Assembly: GCF_001956215.1 (NCBI RefSeq)
Contig: NZ_MRTQ01000019.1
Coordinates: forward strand, 44,570 to 108,569
Source of the DNA: Paenibacillus sp. FSL R5-0490
GTDB lineage: Bacteria > Bacillota > Bacilli > Bacillales > Cytobacillaceae
Direction of reading: 5' to 3'
DNA length: 64,000 bases
Position 1 is the first letter of the stretch. Every line of letters begins with the position of its first letter. This document shows positions 29,852 to 38,537 of the stretch, piece after piece. Position numbers and translations under genes: made by a program. Below the pieces are notes generated by a model, which was given only the letters and a program-made list of their open reading frames with translations, did no database searches and was not told the DNA's origin.

Positions 29852-30364
29852 TTATAAATCTTTTCTTAGTTCCCTGACGATATGTCCGAGTTCAGGCAGA
29901 ATCAGCTTATTCATTGCCAGGCGGACTGCCCCGGATGATCCTGGTGTTGAGAAAACTGCTTTGTTTTGCACTGTGCCTGCAGCAGCCCGTGAAAGAATGG
30001 CCGCAGACCCGATATCTTCAGTGTAGCTCAGCATCCTGAACAATTCACCGAATCCGTCAATTTCTTTATCAAATAATTCTCTAACCGTTTCGATCGTTAC
30101 GTCCCGGAGGGCTATACCTGTGCCTCCATTCGTAAGTACAGCGTCAACCCCGGGGTTTTCGCAGCCTTTTAATACGGCCTGTCGAATGAGAGTTTTTTCA
30201 TCCTTGACGATTTCATAATCAACAATAATATGCCCTGCCTCTTCAAGCAGCTGAATCATCAGCTTTCCGCTTTTATCCGTTTCTTCATCTCTCGTATCAC
30301 TCACGGTGATCACTTTGCATCTTACTTCTTTTGGCGCTTCTTTTTTATGCTCTAATGTACTCAT
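29852..30364 (-). CDS. moaB: Molybdopterin adenylyltransferase-like protein MoaB
   Basis: 170 residues of the MoaB/Mog family, which adenylylates molybdopterin in molybdenum cofactor synthesis. The conserved VITVSDTRDEETDKSG and the substrate-binding LTNGGTGIALRDVT are visible. AGAGGTGG precedes the ATG. The order argGH-moaB-ackA matches B. subtilis, where moaB lies apart from the other moa genes. Confidence 0.93.
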   Translation of the reverse strand: MSTLEHKKEAPKEVRCKVITVSDTRDEETDKSGKLMIQLLEEAGHIIVDYEIVKDEKTLIRQAVLKGCENPGVDAVLTNGGTGIALRDVTIETVRELFDKEIDGFGELFRMLSYTEDIGSAAILSRAAAGTVQNKAVFSTPGSSGAVRLAMNKLILPELGHIVRELRKDL

Positions 30365-30406
30365 TTTGGCACCACCTCTACTTAAAGATCCTATTTATCC
30401 TTGAGT

Positions 30407-31246
30407 TCACTGCTGATCATTCTTTCTATGCAGATATCTCATCTGATAATATTTATGGGCAAATTCAGTTACTTTTCTTGTCAGCTGGTAATTGGCCCCT
30501 GCTCCAATAGCCATGCTGATGAAAGGAATTCCCTGAATCGATTTTCTTCGGAAAAAGAAAATAGCCATTCCTTTAAAAAGCTGCTTCATTGGCTGCTCAA
30601 TCCAGGTGATATCAGTCAACTCTTCTTTTCCTTCATAAAAGTAGAATTCTTCCTGATTCTTCAGCTCGTTCATTAATTCTTCCCAAGCACTGCCCTGCAT
30701 GCGGGGCGGCAGTGTGGCTGCGTGAAAAACCTTAAGAGAGCTCATCATTTCGAATGGAGTATTAACCTCAAAACCATAGGTCATGGCAATCAGCTGTACG
30801 GCACGAAGATTAATAACTGCCATTGCAGGAATATCTGCCCCCAGCATGAGAGAGCTGCCTGACCCGGAAATGCCGCCCTGTGCAAAAGAATAAAGACGAT
30901 GCCGGGCAATTTGCTGATGAGCTATGTATTGAAGCTGGTCGATATTTAATTGTTTTAGATCTTCGATCGTCTCGATATCAGAATGAAATACACGCCCTGC
31001 CGTCAAAATTCGCTCTTTCGCATCCATTTGAAGCTGTGAACCTTGAATAAGCGCATGAAGATGAAACAGCCAGCTATCCATTGCCGAAAAAAATTGTTGC
31101 TGAACTTCTTCTGGCAACAGTGAAAAAGACCCCTCTAATGACTTATCATAAACCATTTCCAAATCATTGGGCTCATAACTCAACAGCTTGTTTTCCCACT
31201 CCTGAATACCTGCCAAAACGCTTTCTTCCCGTTCGTTCAATGGCAC
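30407..31246 (-). CDS. EcsC family protein
   Basis: 279 residues resembling the EcsC domain (third gene of the ecs ABC transporter locus in Bacillus); function of stand-alone copies is unknown. Glycine-rich GGISGSGSSLMLGADIPAMA and GIPFISMAIGAGANYQ segments look membrane-associated. The start is GTG (MPLNEREESV) because GGGAGG stands seven bases upstream; an in-frame ATG seven codons earlier precedes that site. Confidence 0.8.
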   Translation of the reverse strand: MPLNEREESVLAGIQEWENKLLSYEPNDLEMVYDKSLEGSFSLLPEEVQQQFFSAMDSWLFHLHALIQGSQLQMDAKERILTAGRVFHSDIETIEDLKQLNIDQLQYIAHQQIARHRLYSFAQGGISGSGSSLMLGADIPAMAVINLRAVQLIAMTYGFEVNTPFEMMSSLKVFHAATLPPRMQGSAWEELMNELKNQEEFYFYEGKEELTDITWIEQPMKQLFKGMAIFFFRRKSIQGIPFISMAIGAGANYQLTRKVTEFAHKYYQMRYLHRKNDQQ

Positions 31247-31344
31247 CGCAATTCCTCCCAAAAACATTTTTTCTTGGACTCAGTATAGCATAAGTTGGAT
31301 GGGGAATTCTCCTTCAGCCTGATTGTGCCATATTCCCGATACAA

Positions 31345-31377
31345 TAAAAAAGACAAGAGCTATTAAGCCCTTGCCTT
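31345..31377 (-). terminator. Terminator after ackA
   Basis: Minus strand AGGCAAGGGC/GCTCTTGTCT (with G-T pairs) then TTTTTT. Confidence 0.8.
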
Positions 31378-31387
31378 ACTATGAGTC

Positions 31388-32575
31388 TTATTTAGCTAAT
31401 CTCACAACATCACGTGCAATCATAACTTCCTCATTTGTCGGGATAATCATGACTTTAACTGGTGAATGAGGGTAGTTGATGAATGCTTCTTCACCGCGCA
31501 CTTTGTTTAATGCTGGATCCCAGTATACGCCCATGAATTCCAGTCCCTGAAGAACACGTTCACGGATGACATCACTGTTTTCACCGATTCCGGCTGTAAA
31601 AATGATAGCATCTACGCCATACATGCGGGAAGCATAAGATCCGATATATTTATGGATTCTATTTGCAAATACTTCAAGAGCCAATTCTGCTCTTTCATTT
31701 CCTTCGACAGCTTGAATTTCAATGTCGCGAAGATCACTCGAGAAGCCGGAAACACCTAGCATACCGCTCTTTTTATTAAGAACGTCAAGAACTTCATCTG
31801 CATTCAAGCCTGTCTTTTCCATAATGAATGGTATAAGAGCAGGGTCCAGATTACCTGATCGCGTACCCATTGTAACACCCGCTAATGGAGTGAATCCCAT
31901 TGATGTATCGATTGATTTTCCGCCTTCAATAGCTGTAATGCTTGCTCCATTTCCTAAGTGACAGGAGATGAGGCGAAGCTGGTCAAGCGGACGGCCAAGC
32001 ATTTCTGCTGCACGCTCTGAAACATATTTATGTGAAGTTCCATGGAAGCCATACTTGCGAATGCCATATTTTTCATAATACTCATATGGCAAGCTATATA
32101 GGAAAGAGCTTTCAGGCATCGTCTGATGGAACGCAGTATCGAATACTGCCACTGCAGGGACATTTGGAAGAACCTGCTGGAACGCCTTTATTCCTGTAAT
32201 GTTAGCCGGGTTGTGAAGAGGTGCAAGCTCAGATAGTTCATCTATTTTTGCAAGCACTTCATCCGTAATAACAACTGAATCATTGAAAGCTTCGCCGCCG
32301 TGAACAACACGATGGCCCATGCCCTCGATTTCATCAAGCGATTTAATGATCCCCAGATTTGTTAATTTGTCCAGAAGAATTTTAACTGCTACTGCATGAT
32401 CTGGAATATCTGTTACTTCCTTGATTTTTTCACCATTTACAGAAATATTGAAGACTGCGTTATCCAGCCCAATACGCTCGATTAAACCTTTAGTAATAAC
32501 TTCTTCACTCGGCATGTCAAATAATTGAAATTTTAATGAAGAACTTCCGGCGTTAATTGCAATGATTTTTGCCAT
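31388..32575 (-). CDS. ackA: Acetate kinase
   Basis: Interconverts acetyl phosphate + ADP and acetate + ATP; overflow metabolism under good carbon supply. 395 residues with [16 protein letters not shown], the [13 protein letters not shown] block and [17 protein letters not shown] (phosphate-binding). The ATG has GGAGCGG upstream. The promoter region has a full cre match upstream of -35, as expected for CcpA activation. Confidence 0.97.
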   Translation of the reverse strand: MAKIIAINAGSSSLKFQLFDMPSEEVITKGLIERIGLDNAVFNISVNGEKIKEVTDIPDHAVAVKILLDKLTNLGIIKSLDEIEGMGHRVVHGGEAFNDSVVITDEVLAKIDELSELAPLHNPANITGIKAFQQVLPNVPAVAVFDTAFHQTMPESSFLYSLPYEYYEKYGIRKYGFHGTSHKYVSERAAEMLGRPLDQLRLISCHLGNGASITAIEGGKSIDTSMGFTPLAGVTMGTRSGNLDPALIPFIMEKTGLNADEVLDVLNKKSGMLGVSGFSSDLRDIEIQAVEGNERAELALEVFANRIHKYIGSYASRMYGVDAIIFTAGIGENSDVIRERVLQGLEFMGVYWDPALNKVRGEEAFINYPHSPVKVMIIPTNEEVMIARDVVRLAK

Positions 32576-32720
32576 AAAGCTACCGCTCCTTTAGAATGTT
32601 CAAAGGGACTGATCTGTCACTTTAAACTCATACTTTTATATAATAATGTGTGATACGGCGAAATAAAGTCATACAACTTTATTTTGTGCATCGGCCACAA
32701 TTAATATCTCTCAATTTTCC

Positions 32721-32777
32721 ATTTAAACACTGTATGCCAAACATTTCAAGAATCACCTTGCAATGATATCGTTTACA
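32721..32777 (-). promoter_or_regulatory. ackA promoter with upstream (activating) cre site
   Basis: Minus strand TTGAAA (32744-32749), 17-base spacer, TTAAAT (32721-32726). TGTAAACGATATCA (32764-32777) fits the cre consensus and ends 14 bases before the -35, so its centre is near -56. CcpA activation of B. subtilis ackA through a cre at about this position is known; conservation of the geometry supports the same control. Confidence 0.7.
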
Positions 32778-32821
32778 TGTTAAATTAAATATTTTCTGAT
32801 ACTTCCTTATATTTATTCATT

Positions 32822-32856
32822 TAAAAAGAAGCCGGCAAATGCACAGCTTCTTTTTC
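32822..32856 (-). terminator. Terminator after ytxK
   Basis: Minus strand AAAAAGAAGC/GCTTCTTTTT stem with 13-base loop, ending in T5. Confidence 0.75.
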
Positions 32857-32864
32857 GTTTATCC

Positions 32865-33848
32865 TTATTTGTTTTCTTTAAACCAGACATCAATTTTCTT
32901 GAGGATTTTTTCTGCTTCTGCTGTTTTGGACAAGCTTGGCAAGTTGACCAGGAGCGCCTGCTTAGGGGGATTGACTCCTTCCCCTTTCTTCTGAAGGATG
33001 AATATGCTTTTGGCTGCTTTTTCATTTTTGAACATAGTGAGCGGCAGCTGTATCAATCCCTGAATGTAGGCATTTTCCTTGATGAACTCATGAAGCTTTG
33101 GAGCCTGATCACTTTCGAACATCCCATTAGGAATGATAAAAAATAAATAGCCGCCAGATCTCACATGATTCATACTCTGCTCAATAAATAAGTGATGAGA
33201 ATAGGAATGCCCCTCATCTGATTTTAGCTTATACTCTGCCGAACGGACATCATTCGGATAATACCCGACAGGCAGATCACTTACTGCAGCATCAGCAGAT
33301 TCGATAAACAGCGGTTCAAGACTATCCTGATTGAAGAATTGAATGGGGTGCTCCTGTAAATTGGCATTGATATAAGCAAGCTTAATCAATAAGTCATCAA
33401 TTTCAATCCCTGTTGCCTCAATCACTTTACCGCTTTGGTGATTCATAACAGTGGTCAATAAATTTCCTGTTCCTACCGCAGGATCAAGCAGGCGGTAGCT
33501 TTTATCCTGAATGAACTTTTCCACAAGATACCCCATCAGCATTCCGACTGCGTCAGGAGTCATTTGATGATTGGGCTGCACATTTTCTTTCATGCCTTTT
33601 AATATAGCAAGCTGAAAGGATTTTCTGATTTCTTCTTTTGTGCAGCTGCTTAAGTCAATGGATTCATAACTCTTCCTGAGCCTTTTAACTGTTAATTCAC
33701 TGAGCCCATCCTGAAGAATACTTTCATGAAATAAATTCTCTCCTGTTTCAGCAAGAGCTTCTAAGTATGTACAATGCAGTTCTTCCTGCATAATTACAGC
33801 CGTTTCGTTTAAAATCGTAAATAAATCCTCAACCGGAGTTATTTTCAC
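32865..33848 (-). CDS. ytxK: Class I SAM-dependent methyltransferase YtxK (N6-Mtase fold)
   Basis: 327 residues. A helical N-terminal part (to about 100) precedes a methyltransferase domain like type I modification subunits: SAM-binding LLDPAVGTGNLLTTVMNH and a catalytic-motif variant SDLPVGYYP in place of NPPY. There is no restriction or specificity subunit nearby, so a housekeeping methylation role is more likely than restriction-modification. The target is unknown. The order ackA-ytxK-tpx matches B. subtilis. Confidence 0.9.
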   Translation of the reverse strand: MKITPVEDLFTILNETAVIMQEELHCTYLEALAETGENLFHESILQDGLSELTVKRLRKSYESIDLSSCTKEEIRKSFQLAILKGMKENVQPNHQMTPDAVGMLMGYLVEKFIQDKSYRLLDPAVGTGNLLTTVMNHQSGKVIEATGIEIDDLLIKLAYINANLQEHPIQFFNQDSLEPLFIESADAAVSDLPVGYYPNDVRSAEYKLKSDEGHSYSHHLFIEQSMNHVRSGGYLFFIIPNGMFESDQAPKLHEFIKENAYIQGLIQLPLTMFKNEKAAKSIFILQKKGEGVNPPKQALLVNLPSLSKTAEAEKILKKIDVWFKENK

Positions 33849-33925
33849 AGCATATTCCTCCCGTCCTTATTCTTTTTCCTATTTTAACGGGCTTTTGGTT
33901 CATTCACAAGTTTCGTGCTGAGGAA

Positions 33926-33963
33926 CAAAAAAAAATTAAAGCCCCGGAACGGATCCGGAGCTT
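33926..33963 (-). terminator. Terminator after tpx
   Basis: Minus strand AAGCTCCGG/CCGGGGCTT followed by AATTTTTTTTT. Confidence 0.85.
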
Positions 33964-33976
33964 CCAATTTTCTATA

Positions 33977-34477
33977 TTATTTCGCTTGTTTAGCAGCTTC
34001 CACTGCTGCTTCATAGTTTGGATGATCCGTTGCTTCACTGACATATTCCGCATATGTCACAGTGTCGTTCGAATCGACTACAAAAACGGCACGAGCCAGT
34101 AGACGAAGTTCCTGAATGGCTACCCCATAAGCTTCTCCGAAAGACAGGTCGCGGTGATCGGAAACAGTTTGAACATTTTCAATTCCTGCTGCTGCACACC
34201 AGCGCTTTTGAGCAAACGGAAGATCTACGCTTACAGTAAGAATTTTAACATTATCAAGCTTGGAAGCTTCTTCGTTGAAACGGCGTGTCTGTGCATCACA
34301 AACACCAGTGTCGATAGAAGGAACTACGCTGATTAGACGTACTTGCCCTTTTGAATCAGCAAGTGTAACTTCAGAAAGGTCATTTGCCAGAACCTTGAAT
34401 TCAGGAGCTTTATCTCCTGCTTTTACTTCATTGCCAAGCAATGTTACTGGATTTCCTTTGAACGTAATAGATGCCAT
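33977..34477 (-). CDS. tpx: Thiol peroxidase (Tpx)
   Basis: 166-residue atypical 2-Cys peroxiredoxin that reduces peroxides using thioredoxin. The peroxidatic Cys lies in [18 protein letters not shown] (about residue 60) and the resolving Cys in [12 protein letters not shown] (about 94). A strong ribosome site GGGGGA precedes the ATG. Confidence 0.96.
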   Translation of the reverse strand: MASITFKGNPVTLLGNEVKAGDKAPEFKVLANDLSEVTLADSKGQVRLISVVPSIDTGVCDAQTRRFNEEASKLDNVKILTVSVDLPFAQKRWCAAAGIENVQTVSDHRDLSFGEAYGVAIQELRLLARAVFVVDSNDTVTYAEYVSEATDHPNYEAAVEAAKQAK

Positions 34478-34563
34478 TTAAATCGTCCCCCTTAATCACT
34501 TATGTACAGTGTAAATCATATCTTTTCAGAATCTTTTTTGCAATTATTAAGGATACATTCCAA

Positions 34564-34596
34564 GAAAAAAGTTAACTTTCCATCGGAAAGTTAACT
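34564..34596 (-). terminator. Terminator after ytfJ
   Basis: Minus strand GTTAACTTTCC/GGAAAGTTAAC, an 11-bp perfect stem, followed by TTTTTTCTT. Confidence 0.85.
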
Positions 34597-34607
34597 TCCT
34601 TCTTCTC

Positions 34608-35072
34608 TTAGAGATCAAGATCCTGCTTAGGTCCGTTGTACTCATCACTGTTTTCGTGCTGATTCTGGCCTTGATGGCTGCCGGACCCGCTGTCTTTTTT
34701 ATTAAACATCTGCTGAATTTTATCGACTGCCTGCGGGGCAAGATCCAAAATTTTCTCATATAAATGAGTGCTTTCATCAAGATGAACCATTTTCACCCCG
34801 TGGGAATTGACAATCAAAAAAGCGATTGGCGTGATGGAGACACCGCCTCCACTGCCGCCGCCAAACGGGTGGCCCTTTTCCTCGCCTGATTGTCCATCAA
34901 GCATAAATTCGCTTCCTCCAGCGGCAAAGCCAAACCCAACCTTTGAAACGGTTAAAATTACACTGCCATCAGGGGTTTCTACTGGATCCCCAATTATCGT
35001 GTTAACGTCAATCATCTCTTTCAGGTTTTCCATGGCAGTTGTCATAAGCCCTTGAATAGGATGGTCAGACAT
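34608..35072 (-). CDS. ytfJ: Sporulation protein YtfJ (GerW family)
   Basis: 154 residues with the GerW/YtfJ core: MTTAMENLKEMIDVNTIIGD, then TVSKVGFGFAAGG, a Gly-rich GGGSGGGVSITPIAFLIV and a polar low-complexity tail. GerW is a forespore protein needed for L-alanine germination in B. subtilis. It follows ytfI with a 17-base gap, so they likely form one operon. Confidence 0.93.
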   Translation of the reverse strand: MSDHPIQGLMTTAMENLKEMIDVNTIIGDPVETPDGSVILTVSKVGFGFAAGGSEFMLDGQSGEEKGHPFGGGSGGGVSITPIAFLIVNSHGVKMVHLDESTHLYEKILDLAPQAVDKIQQMFNKKDSGSGSHQGQNQHENSDEYNGPKQDLDL

Positions 35073-35089
35073 TCATTGCTCCTCCTCTA

Positions 35090-35794
35090 TTAGACAGTTT
35101 TAGTACCATCATCAGATAAGGCAGAAAGCGGCTTAGTTCTGAAATCCGGCCGTCCGCCTTTCCAATATTTGATCAGTTTAATTCCTGCTAACATAGCATG
35201 CCCGACCCGAAAATGAATCATACATGAAATGGCTGTTTGTGAAACGGAAAATTGAAAATGGGGAGTAACAGTGATAACGGGAGGCGTTTTCAGTTTCATA
35301 TAATGACTTATTAATCCAAGAATGCTCCCTTTTATCGCCCAGAGAGCCCCGGTGATCATCCCTGTGTGAGCTGCATCCCCAAGACCTGCAAAAGTATGCC
35401 ATTCCAGATTCCGGATGGTTACACGCTTTAGAAATTTCCTAATTATTTTGTGGAGAGAAACGATATGATTAATCATAGCTTTCGTGTCATGCAAACTATT
35501 CATTAAATCAGTCGCGGAGAATTGCTTAGTATCTTTGCCAGTTGTATTCTCATGTGGCCCTGCTGCTGTCTTTTCCTTTACGACAATGGTTGGCGAGTCA
35601 TCATCCACTTTTATCAGCGGGACTTCTATTTTGTATCTGATCAGCCCGAACCAGGCTTTCACTTGGATTTTTAAATGATCATTATCATTTCCATGATAAA
35701 AATGAAAATATATCTTTAGTTTTGTTATCATAACTAGTATTAAAAGAAGTATGAGGGCAATTACGGCAATCAGGAGCCACTTCACTTTTTTCAC
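35090..35794 (-). CDS. ytfI: DUF2953 membrane protein YtfI
   Basis: 234 residues: one N-terminal membrane helix (about 5-24, WLLIAVIALILLLILVM) followed by a soluble domain with FAGLGDAAHTGMITGALWA, the DUF2953 hallmark. Partner of ytfJ in spore formers; molecular role unknown. Confidence 0.9.
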   Translation of the reverse strand: MKKVKWLLIAVIALILLLILVMITKLKIYFHFYHGNDNDHLKIQVKAWFGLIRYKIEVPLIKVDDDSPTIVVKEKTAAGPHENTTGKDTKQFSATDLMNSLHDTKAMINHIVSLHKIIRKFLKRVTIRNLEWHTFAGLGDAAHTGMITGALWAIKGSILGLISHYMKLKTPPVITVTPHFQFSVSQTAISCMIHFRVGHAMLAGIKLIKYWKGGRPDFRTKPLSALSDDGTKTV

Positions 35795-35823
35795 ACCCTT
35801 TCAGCTTTGTATTATGCCCAACT

Positions 35824-35863
35824 AAATAAAAATAAACCTGCCACCAGGCGGTGACAGGCTTCC
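35824..35863 (-). terminator. Terminator after yteJ
   Basis: Minus strand CCTGTCACC/GGTGGCAGG followed by TTTATTTTTATTT. Confidence 0.75.
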
Positions 35864-35872
35864 ATCTCTCCA

Positions 35873-36457
35873 TTAAATGACTTGTTCATTTTGCCTTTCG
35901 TGAACCACTGAAGTGTCTGCAAAAAGATCATGCAATCCCTGTTTCTTCGGCAGGAAAGCTACAATGACATAGCCGATAAAAATGCTCACTGATATAAAAC
36001 GGCCGATCCATTCACGGAACAAAATTGTGCCCCATGTCAGCTTTTCTCCTTTAAGATCTACTACTCTTAAACCAAATACCATTTTCCCGAGCGTCTGTCC
36101 AAAAAACTTTGTCATCAGCACAAAATAAGCGTAAAACGTAATGGCAGTTGCTATGGAAATCGGTGCAAACAAACTGCTTTCATGCAAAGGAATATCCAAT
36201 GCTCTAAAAATTGGATTGATCAATATCCGGTCTACACTGCCAACCACAGCCAAATCTAAAAGATACGCCCAAAATCTCATCCAGAAACCAGCAAACCTGA
36301 TGGGTGCCGAAGCTTTTTGAATAGGGAGGGTTTCTGTCTGTATGACCGTTTCCTTACGAGCAGGATCTGCTTCATCAAAGGCTGACTCGATCCCGCCTTC
36401 ATCCTGCTTTAACTCAGAATGGGCAAGCTCTCTTTCATTCGGATCATTTGAAGTCAT
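35873..36457 (-). CDS. yteJ: RDD family membrane protein YteJ (SppI)
   Basis: 194 residues: a soluble acidic N-terminus (about 1-50) and an RDD domain with three membrane helices starting at AGFWMRFWAYLLDLAVVG. In B. subtilis YteJ/SppI inhibits the protease SppA and the pair contributes to lantibiotic resistance. Its gene begins 15 bases after the sppA stop, so the operon sppA-yteJ is conserved here. Confidence 0.92.
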   Translation of the reverse strand: MTSNDPNERELAHSELKQDEGGIESAFDEADPARKETVIQTETLPIQKASAPIRFAGFWMRFWAYLLDLAVVGSVDRILINPIFRALDIPLHESSLFAPISIATAITFYAYFVLMTKFFGQTLGKMVFGLRVVDLKGEKLTWGTILFREWIGRFISVSIFIGYVIVAFLPKKQGLHDLFADTSVVHERQNEQVI

Positions 36458-36472
36458 CTTTTCTCCCCCTTC

Positions 36473-37483
36473 CTATTCAGCATAAAGATACATTAAACGC
36501 GGTGAGTTTGGCTGTGATAACAACTTCATTACGCCTGCCATTTCCAGGTCATCACCCATGATTTTTCGTGCTCCCATGCTGAACATGGAGCCGAACCCGA
36601 AATTCTCAGTATACTTTACTACCTGCGCACCATTTAATTTATGATCTTTCTTTAATTGTTCAATAACATCATCGTCATAGCCAAAACCATCAATCAGATT
36701 CAGTTCTTTCGCCTGCCGCCCGTCATAAATTCGGCCGTCCGCAATTTCCTTCACCTGTGCCTCAGTTAATCCTCGGCCTTCCGAAATAACTTTAACAAAC
36801 CCCTCATAGGAATTATTAATCATGGATTGAAGAATTTTTCTTTCCTCATCCGTCATCTCCCTGGTAGGGCTCATAATATCTTTATATGGACCGCTCTTAA
36901 TCGTAACGAACTCGACACCATATTTTTCAGCAAGCCCCGCATAATTATAGCCCTGCATGATAACACCCAGAGAACCGGTCAATGTCTCGGGGCTGGCAAA
37001 AATCTTGTCAGCTGGAGCAGAAATATAATAGCCTCCTGATGCAGCCATTGATCCCATTGATATGTATACCGGCTTCTTTGCTTCTTCTTGGATTTCAATA
37101 ATCTTATCATGTATTTCGGCGCTTTCCACTACCCCTCCGCCTGGGGAATTAACCTTAATGACTATCGCCTTTACTGTACTGTCTTCTTTTACATAGTCAA
37201 GATTATCCATAAATGCTTTGTGATTATATCCCGGACTTGCAAATAAAGAGGCTGCATCACCAGTATCCTGGATCACTCCATTCACGTCCAGCACAGCAAT
37301 CTTTTTCTGTGCATTTCCCTCTTCAATAACTTCTTCCAAAAATGCTTCATTGCCTCCTGCAAACAGTTCATTTACCGAGCTTTCAAGATCTGTAAATGCA
37401 AATGCAGTCACAAAATTCATCACAACGGAAAATACAAACAAACCTGCTGCTATTCCCAGTGCAGCCCAACGTTTTCCATTCAT
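36473..37483 (-). CDS. sppA: Signal peptide peptidase SppA
   Basis: 336-residue membrane-anchored serine protease that cleaves remnant signal peptides and other small peptides. The N-terminal helix covers residues 5-30. The catalytic Ser is S149 in GSMAASGGYYIS and the Lys general base K201 in SGPYKDIMSP, a 52-residue spacing as in B. subtilis (S147/K199). AAGGAGG precedes the ATG. First gene of sppA-yteJ. Confidence 0.95.
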   Translation of the reverse strand: MNGKRWAALGIAAGLFVFSVVMNFVTAFAFTDLESSVNELFAGGNEAFLEEVIEEGNAQKKIAVLDVNGVIQDTGDAASLFASPGYNHKAFMDNLDYVKEDSTVKAIVIKVNSPGGGVVESAEIHDKIIEIQEEAKKPVYISMGSMAASGGYYISAPADKIFASPETLTGSLGVIMQGYNYAGLAEKYGVEFVTIKSGPYKDIMSPTREMTDEERKILQSMINNSYEGFVKVISEGRGLTEAQVKEIADGRIYDGRQAKELNLIDGFGYDDDVIEQLKKDHKLNGAQVVKYTENFGFGSMFSMGARKIMGDDLEMAGVMKLLSQPNSPRLMYLYAE

Positions 37484-37516
37484 TAAGAAATCCTCCTTTT
37501 AAAATGCCCTCTCCTA

Positions 37517-37547
37517 ACATAATCAGCCGCCTTGTTAGACTGATTAT
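37517..37547. promoter_or_regulatory. Inverted repeat in the sppA-ppnK divergent region
   Basis: CATAATCAG and CTGATTATG form a 9-bp perfect inverted repeat with a 13-base centre, about 34 bases upstream of sppA. It could be an operator for the divergent pair or a leader hairpin; no regulator is assigned. Confidence 0.35.
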
Positions 37548-37697
37548 GATTCCCAGAAAACCTATTTGTCACATATTCTTCATACGTATAAAACTTTAAA
37601 AATGTTTCAAAAAAAGGTAAACTGAATTCAACAACCATAATCATAGCAAAATTTGAATTATTTGGGAAAGACTTTCTTACTGCTTGGAGGAATGAAT

Positions 37698-38498
37698 ATG
37701 CCTGAAAGACGCAATATATACTTCTATCACAAAAAAGATGAAGAAACGATGGAAAAAGTAGCTCCTCTATACAGCCTGGCAGAGGAGCATGCCTTTACAA
37801 TCGTCAATGACTTCAAAAAAGCCAATATCATTGTAAGTATAGGGGGAGACGGTACGTTTTTGCAGGCTGTCCGGAAAACCGGCTATAGAGATGACTGTTT
37901 GTATGCCGGAATTTCGACGACCGGAAGCCTTAGCCTGTACTGTGATTTCCATCTTGATGATACAGACAAGATGGTGGAGGCAATGACAAATGAACAAGTA
38001 GAGGTAAGACGCTATCCCACTATTGATGTTACAGTTGATGACCAGACATCCTTTCAGTGCTTAAATGAATTCAGCATCCGCTCTGCCATAATTAAAACAT
38101 TTGTAATCGATGTCTTTATCGATGATTTCCATTTTGAAACTTTCCGCGGGGACGGAATGATTGTTGCCACTCCAACCGGAAGCACAGCTTATAATAAGTC
38201 AGTAAATGGAGCAGTTGTTGACCCGCTGCTGCCATGCATGCAGGTGAGCGAACTAGCTTCACTGAATAACAACCGCTATCGTACACTGGGATCCTCCTTT
38301 ATCCTGAGCGGAGACCGCAAGCTGACCCTCAAAGTCGTTCAAGATGGCAATGACCATCCTACAATGGGAATGGACAATGAAGCCCTAAGCATTCAGCATG
38401 TTGAAAAAATTGATATAAAACTGAGCAGCAAAATCATTAAAACCGTAAAACTGAAAGACAATTCCTTCTGGGAAAAAGTGAAGAGGACATTTTTATAA
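37698..38498 (+). CDS. ppnKB: NAD kinase (second Bacillus type, PpnK-B)
   Basis: Phosphorylates NAD to NADP. 266 residues with the GGDG motif (IIVSIGGDGTFLQAV), the NE motif (CLNEFSIRS) and DGMIVATPTGSTAYNKS. GGAGG is seven bases before the chosen ATG (MPERRNIYFYHKK); an upstream in-frame ATG would add 15 residues without support. It corresponds to B. subtilis YtdI next to sppA. Confidence 0.94.
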   Translation: MPERRNIYFYHKKDEETMEKVAPLYSLAEEHAFTIVNDFKKANIIVSIGGDGTFLQAVRKTGYRDDCLYAGISTTGSLSLYCDFHLDDTDKMVEAMTNEQVEVRRYPTIDVTVDDQTSFQCLNEFSIRSAIIKTFVIDVFIDDFHFETFRGDGMIVATPTGSTAYNKSVNGAVVDPLLPCMQVSELASLNNNRYRTLGSSFILSGDRKLTLKVVQDGNDHPTMGMDNEALSIQHVEKIDIKLSSKIIKTVKLKDNSFWEKVKRTFL

Positions 38499-38537
38499 AA
38501 AAAAGAGTTTCGCATGTTCGTGCGAAACTCTTTTTTC
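38497..38537. terminator. Bidirectional terminator between ppnKB and rarD
   Basis: AAGAGTTTCGCA/TGCGAAACTCTT with A-run left and TTTTTT right; it lies between convergent genes. Confidence 0.9.

Noticed and set aside
33174..33560. Restriction-modification system around the N6-methyltransferase-like ytxK
   Set aside because: No restriction or specificity gene nearby, the NPPY motif is altered, and the gene is in a conserved Bacillus housekeeping order.
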